A stretch of 10,083 nt of DNA, from the NCBI GenBank assembly GCA_026391235.1, contig JAPLDV010000619.1, positions 1 through 10,083 on the forward strand. Reading direction: 5' to 3'. This DNA comes from Bacteroidia bacterium (GTDB taxonomy: Bacteria; Bacteroidota; Bacteroidia; Bacteroidales; UBA12481). Below are positions 5,563 to 10,083 of the stretch, in pieces; the first letter of the stretch is position 1, and the number at the start of each line of letters is the position of its first letter. The notes under the pieces are model-generated. The model did not search any database. It was not told the DNA's origin and saw nothing but the letters and a program-made list of their open reading frames with translations. A program made the translations under genes and the position numbers.

Positions 5563-6526
5563 TCCACTTCGAGGGATTACCCTTCTTCTCTATGTTCGCA
5601 ACGAATTTCCCGTTGAAACTATTCTCCAGTTTCCATTTGCCTTGCTGGTCCTGTTTCGACAGAACAATGTCAATCGCGTCCTGCATCCGCTGATCCCGGC
5701 AATTCAGCTGAGCCAGGATTAACAGGATCTCCAGGATATCCGATTGATACATCAATGGGAATCCCAGCCTCAGCCACCCGGGTTTTGAGACGGAGCTTAA
5801 ATCATGGCTCTTTTTATAGATATGATGCAGCAATAAATATTCAACACCCTGATTTATAGTCTCTATGGTTGCATCCGAACGCATCCCGGCCGGTATTTCA
5901 GCGAGTGCCTTCAGAGCTTTTACGGCACCCAGATGACAGGTGTGCTTTCCCCAGCACATCTCATACCTGTCGTATGGCCAACCTTTTGTAACCGAAGCGA
6001 TTCCATCATCAAACCGCTGATATTTATTGATCCAATCTATTCCTTTCTGAATTCTTTCATCATTCAGATACCCCAACCTGATCAGACTCCAGACCAGGTT
6101 TCCGGTCAGGCATGGAATAACATAGCTGGGTAATCCCCCACCGGTTTTTTCACTCTTATAAGTTGAAAAACCGCCTGATCCAAGCTCTTGTGAATGCTCA
6201 AGGATAAATTCGCAAGCCCTGGCTATCTGTGGGTTATTCCCGTCGGCGCCCAATTCAGCCAGGATCATCAGCTGCCAGACGGTACCTGTGTACTTTGCAG
6301 TGTAGAACTTTTTCTGCTCATCCCAATAACCCTCTGCACTTTGCTTGTTTAGGATTGCCGGGACCACGCCCGAATTCATAATATCGGTCCGGGCATTCCT
6401 GACTATTTCGCTCGACGGGATTTCATCAAGAATTCCTGTCAGAGCAAAGTACCGGACCGATGGATTGTACGGTTCCAGAAGCCAGTCGGTGGGGTCGGAA
6501 TTGAGGAGGGATTTCCAGGATGGCAT
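5516..6526 (-). CDS. Alpha-alpha toroid protein (prenyltransferase/squalene cyclase-like fold)
   Basis: 336 residues. The protein begins MPSWKSLLNSDPTDWLLEP followed by NPSVRYFALTGILD (21-34), a start typical of a family annotated as prenyltransferase or squalene cyclase-like, sometimes mislabelled as a nitrogen-fixation protein. Repeated helix pairs follow, with G.W or GGF turns: EGYWDE (65-70), TVWQLMILAELGAD (82-95), GSGGFS (116-121), LVWSLIRLGY (144-153), and QGKWKLE (295-301). A conserved-looking CWGKHTCHLGAVKAL (191-205) is rich in Cys and His and might bind a metal, which is inference. The DXDD motif of class II terpene cyclases is not present, so cyclase activity is doubtful. No signal peptide is seen, so it is probably cytoplasmic. 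Its reaction is unknown. The gene's 3' end overlaps the helicase gene by 47 bases on the opposite strand. Confidence 0.82.
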   Translation of the reverse strand: MPSWKSLLNSDPTDWLLEPYNPSVRYFALTGILDEIPSSEIVRNARTDIMNSGVVPAILNKQSAEGYWDEQKKFYTAKYTGTVWQLMILAELGADGNNPQIARACEFILEHSQELGSGGFSTYKSEKTGGGLPSYVIPCLTGNLVWSLIRLGYLNDERIQKGIDWINKYQRFDDGIASVTKGWPYDRYEMCWGKHTCHLGAVKALKALAEIPAGMRSDATIETINQGVEYLLLHHIYKKSHDLSSVSKPGWLRLGFPLMYQSDILEILLILAQLNCRDQRMQDAIDIVLSKQDQQGKWKLENSFNGKFVANIEKKGNPSKWITLNALRVLKYYYGE

Positions 6527-6602
6527 GGCGTTTAATTTTGATTTCCGTGAAAAGTTAAGTCCTTTCCGGACAAAAGCAATACAGAGGAATTAATTTTTAT
6601 AG

Positions 6603-6695
6603 GTATCGGGTATCCGGTTGACTGCCCACGCCCACACTCAATCACCCGATACCCGACACCCGACAACCTGATACCTGATACCCGATATCCAACAC
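6603..6695. repeat. Second heptamer locus with inverted arms
   Basis: Two heptamers on the plus strand (GTATCGG, GTATCCG at 6603-6616) are followed by a 29-base spacer and then the reverse-orientation units CCGATAC, CCGACAC, CCGACAAC, CTGATAC, CTGATAC, CCGATAT, CCAACAC (6646-6695). The third of these has one extra base. Bases 6604-6614 pair perfectly with 6677-6687. The layout, G-rich units then spacer then C-rich units, and the preceding A/T-rich TATAG flank match the locus at 4141-4284, but the copy is more diverged. It fills most of the gap before the oxidoreductase gene. Confidence 0.88.
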
Positions 6696-6705
6696 CGTTT
6701 TTTCC

Positions 6706-6713
6706 TATCTTCG
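6706..6713 (+). promoter_or_regulatory. Possible -7 box just before the oxidoreductase ATG
   Basis: TATCTTCG has one mismatch to TAnnTTTG and ends four bases before the ATG at 6718. If used, the mRNA would be leaderless or nearly so. No TTG is seen at the -33 distance; the heptamer repeat occupies that place. Confidence 0.35.
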
Positions 6714-6717
6714 CTCC

Positions 6718-7710
6718 ATGACACCACGCATCTACAACTGGGCTATCCTCGGCTGCGGCAAGATTGCCGGAAAATTCAGTTCAGATCTGAAATTGCTGCC
6801 AAATGCCAGGCTTTATGCAGCCGCCTCGCGGAGCCTGGAGAAATCGCAGGCATTCACGAATAAATACGGGTTTGAGAAAGCATACGGAACCTATGAGGAG
6901 ATGGTAGCCGATCCGAAAGTGGATATTGTGTATGTTGCTACACCGCATTCGCACCACCGGGATCATGCTGTCCTGTGCCTGGAGCACGGAAAGGCCGTGC
7001 TTGTTGAGAAAGCCTTTGCGTTGGCGGCCAGCCAGGCCAAGGAGATGATCGATGCAGCCCATCGGAATAAAGTTTTCCTGATGGAGGCATTCTGGACGCG
7101 CTTTCAGCCGGCGTTCAAAAAAGCTATGGAGGTGTTGCAATCCGGCGACCTGGGCCAGGCAAGGATGATGCGATCGGAATTCTGCTTCTATTCACCCTAT
7201 AACCACGAGAACCGCCTTTACAACCTGGCTCTAGGCGGAGGCTCGCTTCTCGATATCGGCATCTATCCGGTGTTCTGGGCTTTGCAGATATTCGGGATCC
7301 CATCAGAAATACGGACAACCGTTGACCTGGCACCCTCCGGAGCCGACCGGAGCATCGCTTTAACCTTTAAATATCCCGGCGGCGAGATCGCCCAGCTGGC
7401 CTCGAGTTTTGCGGTTTGCAGCGACACCCAGACTGAAATCTGGTGCGAAAAGGGGTTTATCCGGGTACGCAGGATCGACCCGTCAACTGTGATGGTAATC
7501 CTATCCCGGAAAGACACATCAGAAGAAGAATACATATTCCACCTGGATAAAGGTTTCGGGCTCTTTCTTGAGGCACAGCATGTTATGGAATGCCTCGACG
7601 CCAACTTGAAGGAAAGTCCTGACTTGCCCCTCTCCTTCACCTTTCAGCAAATGCAGTTGCTGGATAAGATTCGGGCACAAGCCGGAGTTTTTTATAAAGG
7701 AGGAATTTAA
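6718..7710 (+). CDS. Gfo/Idh/MocA-family NAD(P)-dependent oxidoreductase
   Basis: 330 residues, normal length. The N-terminal Rossmann domain opens with WAILGCGKIAGKF (8-20), the dinucleotide-binding loop. VYVATPHSHH (71-80) is the usual end of strand 4. VEKAF (96-100) is the EKP-like signature with catalytic Lys98. GGGSLLDIGIYP (173-184) carries Asp179 and Tyr183, the spacing expected for the dihydrodiol dehydrogenase/D-xylose dehydrogenase branch. The rest is the alpha/beta substrate domain. It should oxidise or reduce a hydroxyl of a sugar or similar polyol in the cytoplasm. The DUF1080 gene starts 85 bases downstream on the same strand; this pairing recurs in pathways where a sugar is oxidised at C3 and then cleaved, so a 3-keto-sugar role is a reasonable inference. 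The exact substrate is unknown. Confidence 0.92.
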   Translation: MTPRIYNWAILGCGKIAGKFSSDLKLLPNARLYAAASRSLEKSQAFTNKYGFEKAYGTYEEMVADPKVDIVYVATPHSHHRDHAVLCLEHGKAVLVEKAFALAASQAKEMIDAAHRNKVFLMEAFWTRFQPAFKKAMEVLQSGDLGQARMMRSEFCFYSPYNHENRLYNLALGGGSLLDIGIYPVFWALQIFGIPSEIRTTVDLAPSGADRSIALTFKYPGGEIAQLASSFAVCSDTQTEIWCEKGFIRVRRIDPSTVMVILSRKDTSEEEYIFHLDKGFGLFLEAQHVMECLDANLKESPDLPLSFTFQQMQLLDKIRAQAGVFYKGGI

Positions 7711-7795
7711 AGATTCGAAGACCATTTTTGAATTTTGAGGTTGGAGATTCAAGTACTTTTTCATCTATAACAGCTTGACCACTAATTTACCACTT

Positions 7796-8497
7796 ATGAT
7801 TAACCTTAAGAATTTAGCACTATTACTGTATCTCTTCGCCGCATTCTGGTCGTTGCACGCTCAGGATCAAGCCTTCAGCCTGTTCAACGGTAATAATCTC
7901 GCTGGTTGGCATGCCGATGTGCCCGATAAGGATAAGAAGCCTGAAGCCCGGAATTCCTTTATCGTTCGCGATGGCCTTCTGGTGAGTCTCGGTACCCCGG
8001 AAGGACATTTGATTACCGACAAGGTATATCAGAATTATCGGTTGGAGGTTGAATACCGGTTTGCCGAAAAGCCAGGAAACTGTGGTGTTTTGGTTCACGC
8101 ATCGACCCCGCGGGCACTGTATAAAATGTTCCCCAAATCTATTGAAGTGCAAATGGAGCATAAAAATGCCGGCGATTTCTGGTGCATTGTCGAGGATATT
8201 ACCATTCCGGATATGGTTAAGCGGCGTGGACCGGAGGAAAAGTGGGGAATTATTGAGGGGAAGAACCGCCGGATTGAGAATCTCACCGACGGATCGGAAA
8301 AGCCTGCCGGGGAATGGAACCGGATGGTGATCCAATGTTGGCAGGATCAGATCAAAGTGTGGGTCAATGATGATCTGTTGAATGATGGATTCAAATGCAC
8401 CGCCCGCAGCGGACAGATCGCCCTTCAGGCTGAAGGATCAGAAGTGGAATTCCGGAAATTGTGGCTGACACCGCTTACTGAAGGCAACCGAAAATAA
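7796..8497 (+). CDS. Secreted DUF1080 protein (3-keto-disaccharide hydrolase family)
   Basis: 233 residues from ATG 7796; an in-frame TTG at 7775 would add seven residues before the signal peptide and is less likely. Residues 1-22 form a signal peptide (hydrophobic core ALLLYLFAAF, likely cut after LHA). The mature protein opens with FSLFNGNNLAGWHA (27-40), the hallmark of this family, and continues with YRLEVEYRF and CGVLVHA. IEVQMEH, EWNRMVIQCWQDQIKVWVND and GQIALQAEGSEVEFRKLWL near the end complete the concanavalin-like beta sandwich. Characterised relatives cleave 3-keto-glycosides by hydrolysis or lyase action. Export to the periplasm and the oxidoreductase just upstream support a sugar-degradation role. 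No lipobox is present. The sequence is intact. Confidence 0.9.
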   Translation: MINLKNLALLLYLFAAFWSLHAQDQAFSLFNGNNLAGWHADVPDKDKKPEARNSFIVRDGLLVSLGTPEGHLITDKVYQNYRLEVEYRFAEKPGNCGVLVHASTPRALYKMFPKSIEVQMEHKNAGDFWCIVEDITIPDMVKRRGPEEKWGIIEGKNRRIENLTDGSEKPAGEWNRMVIQCWQDQIKVWVNDDLLNDGFKCTARSGQIALQAEGSEVEFRKLWLTPLTEGNRK

Positions 8498-8506
8498 TTG
8501 ACCGCC

Positions 8507-8547
8507 TATTCTGTACGAAACCCTCATGAGTTAATACTCACAGAATA
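8507..8547. repeat. Nested inverted repeat after the DUF1080 gene
   Basis: TATTCTG (8507-8513) pairs with CAGAATA (8541-8547), and inside it TGAGT (8527-8531) pairs with ACTCA (8536-8540) around a TAAT loop; 13 bases bulge on the left. It starts ten bases after the DUF1080 stop. It may be a terminator or mRNA-end hairpin, but no T-run follows. Confidence 0.4.
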
Positions 8548-8599
8548 CCATGAAAATAAATCAGGATTCCATAAGACCTAAAAAAATAGATACTTTACT

Positions 8600-9096
8600 A
8601 TGAAACAGTCTGTTATCGACCTCCGGAGCGACACAATAACACAGCCATTAACGGATTGAGGAAAGTCATGGCCAATGCCCCGGTGGGATCAGCGCTGGCT
8701 GGCCCGAAGGAATTTATTAACAAAGCCCGGCGTTTCCGGAAACAGTTCGGCGGTGGCATGCGCCAGTCGGGCATCCTCGCTGCCGCTGCACAGTTCGCTT
8801 TAGAAAATAACTGTCAACGGCTCGCTGAAGATCATGAAAATGCCCGGGAACTGGCCGGAGGCCTGGCATCCATTCCGGGCATACTGGTGAATTGCGGTGA
8901 GATTGAAACCAATATGGTCTATTTCGAACTGCTGGAAAAATCCGCACCGGCATTTGCCGAAGAACTGATGAATAAGGGCGTTTGGGTGATGGCGGTTGAT
9001 GAAAGAAGGATCCGGGCGGTATTGAATCTGATGGTTCAACAGTCTGATATTGTCACTGCTGTAAGGGTGATTGCTGACACTATGGGCCATCTATGA
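8600..9096 (+). pseudogene. ltaE: Threonine aldolase remnant: frameshift plus large internal deletion
   Basis: The ATG at 8600 opens MKQSVIDLRSDTITQPLTD, the standard N-terminus of low-specificity threonine aldolases, and hits TGA at 8657-8659. One frame over, reading resumes at 8656 with LRKVMANA, which continues the family start (MRKAMAEA) after loss of a single base. Without a break it then runs into PVGSALAGPKEFI and RRFRKQFGGGMRQSGILAAA, which in intact enzymes lies near residue 210. The middle, roughly 180 residues that include most of the PLP-binding domain and the catalytic lysine just before APVGS, is gone. The C-terminal domain (8690-9093) is otherwise well preserved to the end. Intact enzymes have about 340-360 residues and cleave threonine to glycine and acetaldehyde; this copy cannot. 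An assembly error is the main alternative. Confidence 0.88.
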
Positions 9097-9113
9097 AAAA
9101 ATTCTGAATCCCG

Positions 9114-10083
9114 TCACGATTCCGGTTCCGGATGCCGCTTCCACGGCGGCAGCAGCCAGAACAGGAATAAGAGTATCAGGAAGGGCAAAACGATCCAGAT
9201 GCTCGCCATCATGATTCCCTCTGTACCTATCAGCTTAAGCTTGAAAGCGGTAAATCCGTAAAAGCTTTTCGAAAAAAGCTGTCCGCCTATCACCACGTTC
9301 CACCTCATAAAGAAAATGCCGATCAGCACCAGCAGGCTCGATCCCATATAGAGTATTCTCCGAAGGCGCTCATTGGACTTAAACATTTGCAGATACCCCA
9401 GGGTCAGTATCGGGACCAGCATGCCTAATCCCCACTGGAAAAGGAAGAGAGTGTAGGTCAATTTGCCTTTGACGAGCAGGTCGAGAATCTGGAATGACTC
9501 TTCTGCTTCATATATCCGGTGTACCTGGTCGAGGCCTTCCAGTGCGAAATCGAGGATCAATGCCACCAAGAGGTATTTGGCAATGGTATCGAGGCAATTC
9601 ATGTCGATCAACTTTTTTCGGATATAGTTGACCATCATAAACACCAGCATGACCAATGCGATACCTGAAACCATGGCCGAGAAAATGAAAATAACCGGCA
9701 TCAGAACGGTGGACCACCAGGGATTGGCTTTCACCGATCCGAAAATGAATCCGACATAACCATGCAGTAAAAATGCCGACGGAATCCCGATAACGGTGAT
9801 AGCATATCCCAGTTTCTCATCCCATTTTAATGCGTTTGGAGATAAGTCGTTAACCCCGAGCGTTAATATTTTATAAACCCTTTTCATGATCCCTTTTTTC
9901 TCCTGCGACCAGAGCACCAGATCGCGCCGGTAATCCAGCCAGATCTCCAGGAGCAGAACGACCATCAGGTACCAGAGATAGACAAATCCGAAAAGGGCCA
10001 TCGCAGAAGTAAAATGGGGGGTGATCATGATTTCATAAAACCGCTGTGGCTGGCCCAGGTGACTGATCAGCGGCATGGTGGCC
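9114..10083 (-). CDS. NrfD/PsrC-family membrane subunit of a respiratory oxidoreductase, N-terminus beyond window
   Basis: The reading frame is open to the right edge; an internal ATG lies at 10074-10076 but the family usually has more protein before it, so the true start is probably outside. Residues (counted from that Met) begin PLISHLGQPQRFYEIM and HFTSAMALFGFVY, then membrane spans at about 25-46, 90-110, 122-150, 165-187, 206-230, 240-258 and 285-309. LHGYVGFIFGSVKANPWW (104-121) and MPVIFIFSAMVSGIA (126-140) are signature stretches of this quinone-interacting family. These proteins sit in the inner membrane and exchange electrons between quinone and an iron-sulfur or heme partner. The partner subunits should be encoded to the right. 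It is convergent with the aldolase remnant, 17 bases apart. Which complex it serves cannot be told. Confidence 0.88.
   Translation of the reverse strand, partial: ATMPLISHLGQPQRFYEIMITPHFTSAMALFGFVYLWYLMVVLLLEIWLDYRRDLVLWSQEKKGIMKRVYKILTLGVNDLSPNALKWDEKLGYAITVIGIPSAFLLHGYVGFIFGSVKANPWWSTVLMPVIFIFSAMVSGIALVMLVFMMVNYIRKKLIDMNCLDTIAKYLLVALILDFALEGLDQVHRIYEAEESFQILDLLVKGKLTYTLFLFQWGLGMLVPILTLGYLQMFKSNERLRRILYMGSSLLVLIGIFFMRWNVVIGGQLFSKSFYGFTAFKLKLIGTEGIMMASIWIVLPFLILLFLFWLLPPWKRHPEPES

Noticed and set aside
7823..8335. A 170-residue open frame antisense to the DUF1080 gene
   Set aside because: It is a shadow of a clearly real gene, with no recognisable domain.
1..10083. tRNA, rRNA, insertion sequence or prophage genes
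   Set aside because: No cloverleaf-like sequence, rRNA stretch, transposase, integrase or phage protein was recognised on either strand.

Overview
The window looks like a chromosomal segment of a Bacteroidota bacterium, probably an uncultured or anaerobic Bacteroidales-like lineage. The reasons are: no Shine-Dalgarno sequences before the genes; A/T-rich leaders; at least one good match to the Bacteroidota -7 promoter box TAnnTTTG; a signal peptide ending in FSQ on a large S41 peptidase; a RelE/ParE toxin with an antitoxin type common in this phylum; and a compact cold-shock gene next to a DEAD-box helicase. The assignment is an inference from style and families, not from a marker gene.

Layout, left to right. 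A class I SAM methyltransferase (minus strand) runs off the left edge. A palindromic intergenic element follows, then a toxin-antitoxin pair and a secreted S41 peptidase, all on the minus strand. A 478-base non-coding stretch (3468-3945) holds a C/A-rich tract, a GC-rich hairpin, a degenerate 7-base periodic tract, a promoter and a long leader for a small cold-shock protein gene (plus strand). Between that gene and a DEAD-box RNA helicase (plus) lies an unusual repeat. It is an array of twelve 7-base units facing an inverted copy that also duplicates the last bases of the cold-shock gene. The helicase converges on, and overlaps by 47 bases, a toroid-fold protein gene (minus). A second, diverged copy of the heptamer hairpin lies upstream of a Gfo/Idh/MocA oxidoreductase and a secreted DUF1080 (3-keto-disaccharide hydrolase family) protein (both plus). 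Next comes a broken threonine aldolase gene, and finally an NrfD/PsrC-type membrane subunit (minus) that runs off the right edge.

Working relationships. The toxin and antitoxin form one unit. The cold-shock protein and helicase are likely partners in RNA remodelling at low temperature, with the hairpin between them as a possible partial terminator. The oxidoreductase and DUF1080 protein are plausible partners in 3-keto-sugar metabolism. The most notable structures are the heptamer/inverted-duplication loci and the threonine aldolase remnant, which has lost about half of the protein, including its PLP lysine. No complete, clearly new multi-gene system is visible.
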